From Chelydra serpentina (lineage: Eukaryota > Chordata > Testudines > Chelydridae): a stretch of 64,000 nucleotides of DNA. This document shows positions 53,346 through 63,940 of this stretch, piece by piece (within the stretch, counting starts at the first letter, position 1; each line of letters opens with the position of its first letter). Under the pieces are notes generated by a model. The model made no database searches. It was not told the DNA's origin and saw only the letters and a list, made by a program, of their open reading frames with translations. The translations under genes were made by a program, and so were the position numbers. The stretch spans positions 16,492,501 to 16,556,500 of the forward strand of contig JBAIAC010000003.1 of assembly GCA_037349315.1 (NCBI GenBank). Reading direction: 5' to 3'.

Positions 53346-55010
53346 AGAGAGATGCTCAAGGTACAAGCAAGTGTTCAGTGCCTTTGAGAAATTCAGGCCT
53401 AGAAGTTTGAATCATCCAACCCCCTCAAATGTGTGGGCATTGAACAGTTTGCAAATGTTGGTCTTGATCTCTGTAGTGGCCCCTCACAGACAAGTTGGGA
53501 GGGAGGCAGGTCCTCTCAGAGGTCCAGAGAGCTTTTGAGGCACCTAGCCATAATAAAAATAAAAATGATGACACATGAAAACAAAGTAAGACACCAAAAA
53601 ACAGAGTGACACTTAATTTGGATATTTTTTTATTTAACAAATGCTTTTCTAGCCCTTTTCTGTGCAAATGCACTAATTGCTGAGGGAAAACAAGTTGCGA
53701 AATGCCAAAAAATTAACATGTGTCTAAATTTGAGGCCCCGTTTGAACTTGAAGCTCAGGCCAAATGGCCCTCCTGGCCCCCCTCTGATTGGCCCTGGCTG
53801 GAGGCCCCACTGCCTCACTACCGGCAGAGCAGACCGCAGGTAAGAGTTTTAGAGGGGAGAGCTCCAGCTCTTGAGGAAGGGTGAAGCACAGCACAGCCAC
53901 CTGGCTGGGGCAGACAGCTACCAACAGCCTGTACAGGAACTCCAACTCCCTCCGGGTCAGGCAGAGCCACGAGAAGTTAGGGCTCTGGCCCGTATTCAAG
54001 GCAGAGCTGTAGCAGTCTGTAAGTCCAGACCCTCAAGCAGGGTTAAGGGACAAGCAGTAGAACTCAGGCAGGGTGAGCATCAAAACAGTCGAGGGGCTCA
54101 GGAAGGGGTGAGCACCAAAGCAGGCCTCTTGGCCTAAGGAACGGGAGGGCGGCCATCCCCAGGATGGGGAGGCTGAGGGTAGGGGGACACAGGCCCCCCC
54201 CGACTACACCGCATCCTAGCCCTGGTGAAGATTAATTTATTAAAATGTGTCAGACATTCAGATACTAAAGCAGTGAGTGCCATAGAAAAGTTCTCGACAG
54301 ATTTGATGATACTGTATTCAGAGGAGTGTTTTGTTGGTTTGCAATAAATATGGCCGGGGAGACCACTGAACAAGGAGTATAAAGAGAAATACCAAGCAGC
54401 AGCCTCATCCGGTGCCTGGAAAGAGAAAGTTTCCGGAAGAAAAAGTATGATGGGATTATATAACAAAAGAGTATCATAATGCATATGCATAAGAAGGCAA
54501 CAATAAGTTTGCACCATCAACCTTAATTTTGGAATTTCCTAACAGACAGCTAGATTTTCCAGATTTAACTCTAACCTCTTCTACAACTCCTAGAGCTATT
54601 ATTGGTTGCACATGCAGATTTTTCAAATAGATCATGATCTTCACAAGGGAGAAGTACTAGGGGTACTTATTTTATCGATCTGATAAATTCTACCTCTTTG
54701 CTACGGAGGATTAAAGCAGGGGAAAAAACCATGCAAAGGCACCAAGGGCCAGATTTTAAGAAGGCAAGTAGGCACCTAAAATGCAGACAGGTGCCTAGTG
54801 GGATTTTCAAAAGCATCTCTAGGTGTCTATCTCCTTCTTTAGGCTCCTAAATGCCTTTGGAAATCTTGCCCTAATTAGTTTCTCCTCTCTACAGCCTAGG
54901 TCTGTCAGCATTCCTCATTCCAAACCTGGACCACACCACACTATTTCAGCCTGAGGTTTCCATACATTTCCATCAGTGCACTTCACTCCTGATCTATAGC
55001 ACCCATTGCT
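53346..55010. other. Intron sequence with a G/C-rich patch and a palindromic-element fragment
   Basis: 53720-54230 is G/C-rich compared with its surroundings and looks like an insertion of unknown type. 54744-54870 (AGGCACCTAAAATGC, GTGCCTAGTGGGATTTTC, AGGCTCCTAAATGCC) belongs to the palindromic family of 49620-49935. No exon recognised. Confidence 0.4.
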
Positions 55011-55314
55011 GTTCTAGCCCTTTGCCTCTCCCGGGCAGAAATTGCCATTCGTGCAGAATTAAGGGGTGAAATCTGTGGTTTTGATCCATGGAGATTCTGA
55101 TGAAAGACTCACCAGACTCCTCATTTCTGAGTCAAACCTGGATTTGAACACTACTCTCAGGCTCTGAAAGACAAGTTATCAAGAATTGTGACCAGCAGGG
55201 AGATTCTCCTTTATCATTACCAGCAGCCTTCTCATATTCTTGTCTTTCTGTTTGATAACATTAATGGATATTAATTCCCTATTAATCAGTTTAAACAGCA
55301 TTTGCAGAACAGAC

Positions 55315-55626
55315 CTGAACAGAAAACTCCTGCATCTTCTTTGTGTCCACAGTTGTGCTGGCCCCATCCTTTGGAAGGACATGCCCAGAGATAGGATTCA
55401 TTTCCAGAGCAGTTCAGTTCATCCAGCCAGATCTGCCCTGATCCTTCCCCATAATTAGCAGTAGTTACATTGACGGAACGTCCACATCCCAGGTGTTGAC
55501 AAACAACATTGGCATCCGATAGGTCCCAGGAATCATCACAGATTGTCCCCCAGGTGCCTCTGTAATGTACCTCCACTCTCCCTTCACAATGGTCTGCTCC
55601 ATTTATGAGTCTGACTTGCTTGCTCC
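55315..55626 (-). CDS. SRCR domain exon (group B), 312 bases
   Basis: The acceptor is ATTTATTTTTACAG|GG and the donor CTGTTCAG|GTCTGT. One codon shorter than all the others: the loop after the fourth cysteine reads [17 protein letters not shown] in place of [17 protein letters not shown], which also creates an NVT sequon. [20 protein letters not shown] and [20 protein letters not shown] follow. Eight cysteines. The in-frame loss keeps phase 1-1. Confidence 0.87.
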
Positions 55627-56090
55627 CTGTAAAAATAAATTTCTACTATTAATATATTCTATTAGTGTTGAAAAATGAGGATGCTCCAGATATTCAACAA
55701 CTAAGAAAATAATGCTGACATCCTTAGCAATTCTTGACTGTGTTGTCTCAGACTTGGACATAACACAGGATGTCACCTCCAACATACTTCATAGTTTTCA
55801 ATCCTCTCAGGGCCTGTTCTTTATTTAGACTTAGAAGGATGTTTATTTGTCATGGCTATGGAATCTGTGACTTTCATATACCCACCTTGACTCTCATAAA
55901 TAGCCAAGTGCTGTGTCATTGTTGCTAGCCTAATGCTCAGCATGTGCAAAGGATAAACATAGTGCAGCTAGGATGTGGGTAGGTATTGATTAACTTGTTG
56001 CTTTCTATGTCCTTGCTTCTACTAACACATCTGTCTAGACCCGTAAGATTCCTGCTATTTAACCTCTCAGCTGTCATAAAGCTTTAGTTC
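55627..56090. other. Intron sequence, no gene recognised
   Basis: Acceptor-side intron DNA. The CAGAAATTGCCATTGG motif at 56107 starts the donor-side flank of the next unit. Confidence 0.4.
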
Positions 56091-56484
56091 AGTGTCTGTC
56101 TTGCACAGAAATTGCCATTGGTGGTAAAATCTGTGGCATGAAGAGTGGGGATTAAAGAAAGAGACACTTCTGAGCCAAATATCAATTTGAACTCCTCCCT
56201 CAGGAGTCGCAAGGTTACTTATTGTTCCACGGGATTGAATGCCAGAAAAAATCATGAATCCCACATGGAAATGATCCTTTATCATACTCAGCTACCGTTT
56301 CATTTTATTGCTGCATTTTATTCTATTTTATTTTATTTATGTAAATATTTATAATATACTGTATATGGTTTAAATTTTATGTTATGCTTTATATTTTATT
56401 TATTTAAATATAATTCTATTAGTTAAGTTCACCTCTAGCCATACTCTATTCTTTGGGTTAAAATGGAGCACTTGCCCAACCTAC

Positions 56485-56799
56485 CTGAGCAGATAACTCC
56501 TGCATCGCTGGTGTGTCCACATTTGTGCTGACCCCATCCCCTGAAAGGACAGGCCCAGAGACTGGATTCAGCTCCAGAGCAGTTCACATTGTCCAGCCAG
56601 ATCTGCCCAGCTCCTTCCCCATAATGAGCAGAGACAGTTGCATTGATGGCATGTCCACATCCCAGTTGTTTGCAAACGACATTGGAGTCCAATAGATCCC
56701 AGGAATCATCACAGACTGTTCCCCAGATGCCATTGTAATAAATCTCCACTCTCCCAGAGCAATGATCTGCTCCGTTTACCAGTCTGATCTGCTTGTGTG
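56485..56799 (-). CDS. SRCR domain exon (group B), upper-array type
   Basis: The acceptor is TTTATCTTTACAG|CA and the donor CTGCTCAG|GTAGGT. 315 bases, eight cysteines. The start is [10 protein letters not shown] in place of [14 protein letters not shown] lacks the N23 sequon, and [17 protein letters not shown] gains an NAT sequon. [20 protein letters not shown] changes the Asn before the seventh cysteine to Lys. A relic exon lies 0.65 kb upstream. Confidence 0.87.
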
Positions 56800-57384
56800 C
56801 TGTAAAGATAAATGCCCGCTATTAATGTGTCATTGTTATAGACACATTAAGATGTCTGTAAGATTTCAGAAATAAAATGCCAGAGTAAGAGACAATGACT
56901 TTGTCAGCAATTCCTTGCTGTGCTATCTCAGAGGTGGAGATTGTTATTCAGGGATTCATCTCCAACAGCAGTTGTATGTCTTTACCCTTTTAGGGCCTGT
57001 TCATCTTTCAGGCTTTGACGGGGGTTAAAAGTGGGCTATATGTTTGTTATGGTCATGACTATGGGACAAAATCCATGATATTTTTTCCCATAAATAATGC
57101 TCTGTCATTCTGGGCATCCTGACACTGAGCAAGACTTAGTCATGAATTCTTGACTTTTGGCTCTCCGCCTGTTCAGTGCAGTGTGGTAAGTGATTTTTAA
57201 AACTTTTAGACTATTAGTTAATATGGCAAAATTGCTTTAACCCATTTTTCTAGTCAAATAAAAAAGTAACCATCTCATAATTTACCAGAACAATTTAATA
57301 CAATATTATGTACCGTGACTTTTCCTTTTCCTTTGTTTTTTATTAAAATTATTACTTCTGTATATTTCTGATTCCAAACATTTA

Positions 57385-57490
57385 GCCTTAGTTACAAGTA
57401 TTCGCCACATCTCCACACTGCAGCACCTTACAGACCAAACTGGTATCCCACCAATTATCTGGGACATTGCCTACATGCCTAACTGTCAGG
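57385..57490 (-). pseudogene. Relic SRCR exon core
   Basis: The minus frame from 57487 reads VRHVGNVPDNWWDTSLVCKV then LQCGDVANTC. It aligns with [26 protein letters not shown] with a three-residue gap; the WDTS and VCKxLxCG signatures are kept. Confidence 0.6.
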
Positions 57491-57675
57491 GTGGTTTGGC
57501 ACTGGAATAAGTTGCCTAGGGAGGTTGTGGAATCTCCATCATTGGGGATTTTTAAGAGCCGGTTGGACAAACACCTGTCAGGGATGGTCTAGATGGTGTT
57601 GGTCCTGCCATGAGTGCAGGGGACTGGACTAGATGGTCCCTTGAGGTCCTTTCCAGTCCTATGAGTCGATGATTT
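57488..57675 (+). mobile_element. CR1 LINE 3' end
   Basis: CACTGGAATAAGTTGCCTAG, GGTTGGACAAACACCTGTCA, GGGACTGGACTAGATGGTCC and CAGTCCTATGAGTCGATGAT. Confidence 0.85.
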
Positions 57676-57809
57676 TCTTTATTCTTGGAATTTCCTTTGT
57701 AAAATACTATTATTTATTAAACATTTCATACAAGAATATGAAACAAGAGACTGCTACCATTCAGTATATGTAATGATTTGAAGATTTATAATATCAACTT
57801 TTGCACTGC

Positions 57810-57940
57810 TTGCATCCGAAGAAGTGGGTATTGACCCACGAAAGCTTATGCTTCAACACTTCTGTTAGTCTATAAGGTGCCACAGGACCCTTTGTCGCTT
57901 CTGCAGATCCAGACTAACACGGCTACCCCTCTGATACTTA
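57810..57940. repeat. Interspersed repeat end, AAGAAGTGGGT...CCCACGAAAGC type
   Basis: GAAGTGGGTATTGACCCACG with AAAGCTTATGC, GTTAGTCTATAAGGTGCCAC and CCAGACTAACACGGCTACCC. This is a widespread amniote repeat end; I tentatively link it to Penelope-like elements but cannot confirm. A perfect 6-base hairpin (GTGGGT/ACCCAC, four-base loop) is followed by GAAA. Confidence 0.45.
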
Positions 57941-58960
57941 ATATCAACTTTAAATCATTGTTTATTTCAACGTTTAAAGGCAGATTCACTGGTACCCCAG
58001 ACCAGTAAAAGCAGTCAGGGCAGTGAAGCTAGATTTCCAGCTGCTTTGTACCTCAAGCACAGGACAAAGCAGCCAAAGTGTACTAGTGCATCTGGACACT
58101 AATTTTCAACTGACTTGTTAGTCCAAAGGGCTTGTTTTGGAGACTGGTTCTACATGAAGGGAGTCCATGGGCCCCAGTAGCACTGCACTTTAAGGGATCT
58201 ATGCTCCTGCCTCATTTCTCTTGGCAGTGTTGATAATAGTGTGCAGTGGGTCCATGGTAGCAGTGCCATGGGAAGCCGTTTCAAGCATAGGTCAGAGCAT
58301 GTGGAACCGAATCTTTAAAGAGCACTGGCAGTTGTAGTCAAGTAAGGTACCACTGAGAACTCTTGAAACATGTGCCCCTTTTTCCTTATATCAATGACCC
58401 ATCTACAACCAACAGCAGTGTTACGTGCCGCTTCAATGTGTAAGCAGAGCGGTGACTGATTGAGTCCCCACTGATGCTGTCATGATTCCAATAAAGAATT
58501 ACATGAGCTGTTGATCCGAGCCTATCTGTAGCATACATATTCATAACAATTAGATACAAGAAACATTAATAGCTTAGTTTAACTATAACCTAATTTCTTG
58601 AAATATAGTGTATGCACAACGTTTTAATAAATGTTAACAGTATGGAGAGTTTGAAGAATCTGTTTTATTTCATTGTTAAAATCATTTGAGACAAAAAAAA
58701 GACGACAATTTTTAAAAAATGAGTACTTTAACAAAATGGATATTTTAACTCAAAAACTGCATTTACTTGTGAATTCTCAGAAAATTAAGTCTATACTCAT
58801 AGAATAAATGCAGTAACTTCGGGGAGAGTGTGATGTAGATTTTTTTGCATAACAATGAGGTTGAATGCCTGCTTTAAGTGCAAAACAGAATTCAACCTTA
58901 ACTATGAAATTGTGATTGGTGCATTCATAATTCTCTCTTACCCCAATTAAATAGAGCAGA
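57941..58960. other. Intron sequence, no gene recognised
   Basis: A/T-rich from 58480; the donor-side motif is weak in this unit. No named repeat. Confidence 0.4.
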
Positions 58961-58972
58961 AACAGAGCTAAC

Positions 58973-59287
58973 CTGAGCAGAGAACTCCAGCATCTTCACC
59001 GTGCCCACAGTTCTGCTGACCCCATCCCCTGGAAGGACAGGCCCAAAGGTTGGTTTCAGTTCCAGAGCAGTTCACATCATCCAGCCAGATCTGCCCTGAT
59101 CCTTGCCCATAATGAGCTGAGCCAGGTGCGTTGATGGCGTGTCCACATCCCAATTCTTGGCAAACGACATTGGCATCTGATAGGTCCCAGGAATCATCAC
59201 AGACTGTCCCCCAGGTGTCTTGGTAATAAATTTCCACCCTGCCGGCACAGTGATCTCCCCCATTCACAAGTCTGACCAGTTTGCTTC
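58973..59287 (-). CDS. SRCR domain exon (group B), upper-array type
   Basis: The acceptor is GATTTAACCCTACAG|GA and the donor CTGCTCAG|GTTAGC. 315 bases, eight cysteines. [30 protein letters not shown] (no sequon), [20 protein letters not shown] and [20 protein letters not shown]: a mosaic of both types, with the lower-type middle and the upper-type end. Confidence 0.88.
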
Positions 59288-59885
59288 CTGTAGGGTTAAA
59301 TCTTGGCTGTTAACGTGTCATAGGAACAAGATGATGATTATGAGATTTCAGAAGTAGAACAGCTGAGCAAAGCATACCAACATCCTCAGCAGTTTCCTAA
59401 TGTGCTGTGACACAGACTGGTTCTCATCTCCCACGTGTCTGAGTCCTCATTCACACTTCGGGGGACTGTCAGTGAGGCAGTATGTTGATAATGGCCATAC
59501 CCCCTCGGCCAAAATTCAAGACATTTAATGTTGCTTCCCTGCAAAAATGGCTGCTCTTTGTTATAACAGGCAGACAGCTACTGAGCTAGACTCTTCCGTG
59601 AATTTCGAAACCTGGCTATCCCTAAGCCCACTTTCAATCGGGACCACATGCAGTCAGTGTGACTCTTTCCATTTACTTTGCAAGGCTTTTGGATAAAACT
59701 GACAGGTCCAGTCAGTGCAGAATAGATTTAATACACTGTTTAAATCTAGTATGTAAGAATTATAACATAGCTTCAAAAAATGGCTGTGCCATGACTTATT
59801 GTTCACATATTGAAAGGATGACTTTTGTAATTTTGCTATGACAAACGTGCAGGCTTTGTTGTGTGCTTTCCCTGAATCTCCTCAT
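59288..59885. other. Intron sequence shared with other upper units
   Basis: ACTGAGCTAGACTCTTCCGT followed by GAATTTCG parallels 51945 (ACTGAGCAAGAGTCCTCCAT) and 57125 (ACTGAGCAAGACTTAGTCAT). No gene. Confidence 0.5.
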
Positions 59886-59887
59886 TG

Positions 59888-60295
59888 TAGCTGCCTGCCA
59901 GGGCAGGGGCGGCGGCCCCGCCTCCGACTCAGGCAGACGTAGCGGGGCCCCGCCCCCGACGCAGGCAGACGTAGCGGGGCCCCGCCCCCGATGCAGGCAG
60001 ACGTAGCAGGGCCCCGCCCCCGACGCAGGCAGATGTAGCGGTCAGGGGTGGCCCCGCTACGTCTGCTTGCATGACGCAGGCAGTCCCAGTCTGCAGCAGC
60101 AAGGGGAGAGCGGCGGACCTGCTGCCCCATTGCCGCCGGGGCAGGCGAGAATGGGGCGGCAGTCCGAGTCCCGCGGCAGCAATTCAGCGGCGGGAAGAGC
60201 GGAGCTGCCGCCGAATTGCCACCGCGGGACTCAGACTGCCGCCCCATTCACGCCTGCTTGGAAAGCTGGTGCCTGGAGCCAGCCCTGCTGCCTGC
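59888..60295. mobile_element. GC-rich insertion splitting a relic SRCR exon
   Basis: It contains about four copies of a 32-base unit (AGGCAGACGTAGCGGGGCCC plus CGCCCCCGACGC; 59932-60044) and a long inverted repeat: arms about 60141-60193 and 60205-60257, roughly 50 bases each, with an 11-base loop. Probably a DNA transposon-type element. Its high CpG should not be read as a promoter. Confidence 0.65.
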
Positions 60296-60413
60296 ACACC
60301 ACCCTGGCATCATTAGTGTTCCACAGATCACCCAGGATGTAGCAATGAACACCATGGAGATAAATCTTGACTCTCCCATCACTCCAACTTTCACCATCCA
60401 ACTCTCTGAGCAA
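60296..60413 (-). pseudogene. Relic SRCR exon core
   Basis: The minus frame from 60413 reads SDGRVKIYLHGVHCYILGDL then WNTNDARVVCRQQGWLQA. It covers [35 protein letters not shown]; the WGTVCD motif and the fourth cysteine are lost, and the exon is cut by the GC-rich insertion. The largest relic in the window. Confidence 0.7.
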
Positions 60414-60439
60414 ACCAGACCCGAGTTCTGGAGTGATGG

Positions 60440-61270
60440 GAATATGTTGAATAGCACTTACTATAGTATACTACAAATTATACATTCTATAGATATGAAA
60501 TTATAGTTATTAAACAAATGTCTACAGTAGTGAATTTGCTACAGTGATAAAAGAAGCAGTCTCTGTTACCAGGTCACATTTGTATCCAGAATTGGAGAAC
60601 TGAAAAAGTTAATGAAGTGTGGATCTAATTCTGCCAAGCAATTAAACGTGTGCTTACTTTGCAGAATCGAGGCCCAAGACAGGAAATTATATTCTTGAAC
60701 AGAAGTCTCATTTTATTATTTACTTAAATTCTTACAGCTGGTTGAAATCTTTAATCAGAAAAAATTCCCCAATAAAAAATGTGATTTTGTCAACATTGAT
60801 TCTCCCTGCCCCCCAGGAAAATGTCAATTTCAATTAAAATTCCCAATTTTTCTATGGGAAAGTTAGACATGAAACATTTAGCTTCAAATCACCATTCTGA
60901 AATGTCAAACATTTTAACACAATCAAACAAAATGTTTAATTTCAATCAAAAATGTTTAAAAAAATCATGCCAACATTTCTGAATAGAACCTTTTTGGAAC
61001 TTTTGCTTACATGAAAATTATTGATATTTAATCTTTTTGTCCTGTTTCAGAAATATGAAAAGAAATATAGAATTATCTGAATTTCCCAAGGGATAAAAAT
61101 TCCATTTTCTGGACACCTCTACTGGAAATTCACTATTATGAAGTCTATTTTCACAAAAGAAACAGACAAAGAAAACCAAAAATACCCAAGAGCAGTCCTT
61201 GTTGGGATGGTTCCTTGCTGGGCGGGTAGTGGGGAAAATGAATTATACTCTTGAACTGAAGTGGCATTTC
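60440..61270. other. A/T-rich intron with an AT-rich repeat at 60735-61128
   Basis: AAAATGTCAATTTCAATTAA-like tracts and the end TGGACACCTCTACTGG recall the element at 8348-8662. No gene. Confidence 0.4.
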
Positions 61271-61278
61271 ATTATTTA

Positions 61279-62861
61279 TAGGGCTGTCAAGTGATTAAAA
61301 AATTAATCACAATTAATTGCACTCTTAAACAATAATAGAATACCATGTATTTAAATATTTTTGGATGTTTTCTACATTTTCAAATATATTGATTTCAATT
61401 ACAACACAGAATACAAAGTGTACAGTGCTCACTTTATATTTATTTTTGATTTCAAGTATTTTCACTGTAAAAAAACTAAAAGAAATAGTATTTTTCAATG
61501 CACCTAATACAAGTACTGTAGTGCAATCTCTTTATCGTGAAAGTTGAATTTACAAATGTAGAATTATGTACAAAAAACCCTGCATTCAAAAATAAAACAA
61601 ATGTAAAATTTTAGAGCCTGCAAGTCCATGCAGTCCTACTTCTTGTTCAGCCAATCGCTCAGACAAACAAGTTTGTTTACATTAGCAGGAGACAATGCTG
61701 CCTGCTTCTTGTTTACAACATCACCTGAAAGTGAGAACAGGCGTTCGCATGGCACTGTGGTAGCCGGTGTTACAAGGTATCTAGATGCCAGATGCGCTAA
61801 AGATTCATATGTCTCTTCATGCTTCAACCACTATTCCAGAGGACATGTATCCATGCTGATGATAGGTTCTGCTCGATAACAATCCAAAGCAGTACAGACT
61901 GACGCATGTTCACTTCCATCATCTGAGTCAGATGCCATCAGCAGAAGGTTGATTTTCTTTTTGGTGGTCCGGGTTCTGTAGTTTCTGCATCAGAGCATTC
62001 CTATTTTAAGACTTCTGAAAGCATGCGCCACACCCTGTCCCTCTCAGATTTTGGAAGGCACTTCAGATTCTTAAACCTTGGGCCAAGTGCTGTAGCTATC
62101 TTTAGAAATCTCACACTGGAAACTTCTTTGTGTTTTGTCAAATCTGCAGTGAAAGTGTTCTTGAAATGAACAACATGTGCTGGGTCATCATCTGAGACTG
62201 CTATAGCATGAAATATGTGGCAGAATGCAGGTAAAACAGAGCAGAAGCATACAATTCTCCCCCAAGGAATTCAGTCACAAATTTAATTAACACATTGTTT
62301 TTAACGAGCCTGATAAGCATGAAAGCATGTCCTCTGGAATGGTGGCTGAAGCATGAAGAGGCATATGAACGTTTAGCATATCTGGCATGTAAATATCTTG
62401 CAATGTGGCTATAACAGTGCCATGTTCTCACTTTCTGGTGACATTGTCAATAAGAAGAGGGCAGCATTATCTCCTTTAAATGTAAACAAATTTTTACATT
62501 ACAAGTTTTACATTGTTTTGTTTTTGAGTGCAGTTACATAACCAAAATAAATCTACATTTGCACGTTGCACTTTCATGATAAAGAGATTGCACTACAGTA
62601 CTTGTGTGTGATGAATGAAAAATACTGTTTCTTTGTTTATCATTTTTACAGTGCAAATATTTGTAATAAAAATAATATACATTGATTTCATTTACAACAC
62701 AGAATACAATATATATATGAAAATGTAGAAAAGCATCCAAAATATTTAATAAATTTCAATTGGTATTCTATTATATAACAGTACTATTAAAACCGCAATT
62801 AATTGCGGTTAATTTTTTTGAGTTAATTCCGTGAGTTAACTGCAGTTAATTGACAGCTCTA
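61279..62861 (-). mobile_element. hAT fold-back element with 8-base target duplication ATTATTTA
   Basis: TAGGGCTGTCAA at the left and TTGACAGCTCTA at the right are terminal inverted repeats. ATTATTTA flanks at 61271-61278 and 62862-62869, a perfect 8-base duplication. The two outer parts (about 61279-61870 and 62300-62861) are inverted copies of each other for about 560 bases, so both ends derive from the same transposon end. The middle (about 61870-62290, minus strand) keeps decayed transposase codons. Confidence 0.88.
61636..62290 (-). pseudogene. Decayed hAT transposase, C-terminal half
   Basis: The minus strand reads, with stops between, VVHFKNTFTADLTKHKEV, FLKIATALGPRFKNLKCLP and ERDRVWRMLSEVLK. 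An open stretch then runs from 61827 with LAHLASRYLVTPATTVPCER, LFSLSGDVVNKKQAALSPAN and VNKLVCLSDWL, the hAT dimerisation domain (ATxxPxERxFS). A second, more decayed copy of that domain is in the opposite arm on the plus strand (about 62335-62480). Confidence 0.75.
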
Positions 62862-62869
62862 ATTATTTA

Positions 62870-63375
62870 CTTACTTAAATTCTTAAATTTCCAGATTTGA
62901 ATGTACTTTTGGCTGAACAGTTGCATAAAGCTTAATTGACATCCATAGACAGAGTGCCTATAATTATACTCTAAACATTTGAAGAAATAAATAAGTAGTG
63001 TAAGTGAAACTGACCTAGAAGCCTAATTGGCAAATAGAGAAGATTCTGAACTGGAGATATATAGCTCAGTACTGATACCAAAATTGACTACCCAGAATAT
63101 GATAGAATTAAAGTGAGTACCTCTTTATAATAAGACTGATTTGATGTAATATTTTAACTTATTATTTCTTGATAATTTCAACACCCAATGTTAAATTTAA
63201 TATTCTGTGTCAACTCTTATACGTCCGTCTTTATTTTTCTGCCTGTAATTTGTTGAATCAATATCATAGCAAAGCAACCTTAATTTCCATAAAGTCATAG
63301 TGTACAAGGTGAAGGTAATGGGTTAATTAAACTCACTTAACCATCTTATGTCCTTATATTATATACTGTAGATGC
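62870..63375. other. Intron sequence, no gene recognised
   Basis: A/T-rich unique DNA. Confidence 0.4.
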
Positions 63376-63940
63376 TAAATTTTGCAGCTGAGAACTCCAG
63401 CGACATAGCTTTCCCTCCACAATTCCCAATCCAATACTGGCAACATATATGAATTTCCGAATGGATCATGGGAATAGGAGGAAGCAGGGATGCCCATTGT
63501 ACTAGTTTGATTAACTCTAGCTCTGTGCAACGAACAGACAGCAAAAGTACAAGTGTGGCGAGATACTGATGAACCTTTGTACCTCAATAACCTCAGTGCT
63601 GACAGTTCACATTAATGAAGACACTGAGAATCACATGCTATTTCTGCTCTGGGCCCCCAGGCAGCTCTGCCAGGGCACATCACGTCTAACCTGCAGCAAT
63701 CATTCAAGTCAAATCATTGTCTTTTTTTAATATTAGGTGATGAAATATGTGAGTAAGTAAGTGAGTAAGAAAAGAGACACACAGTGGCTTTGAACTCAGC
63801 TCTCAGGATCTGAAAGGCAACAAATACCAAAACATTGTGTGACCGGCAAGGATATGCTCCTTTATCTTTATCTGCTGCCTTCTTATTGTATTGTGTTAAA
63901 TTGAATTAATCAAGTTAAAGAGAGCATTCATAAAACTGAC

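Noticed and set aside
59905..60260. CpG island near an SRCR exon
   Set aside because: Tandem 32-base units and a palindrome mark it as a repeat insertion in the middle of the intron of a gene whose 5' end is further right.
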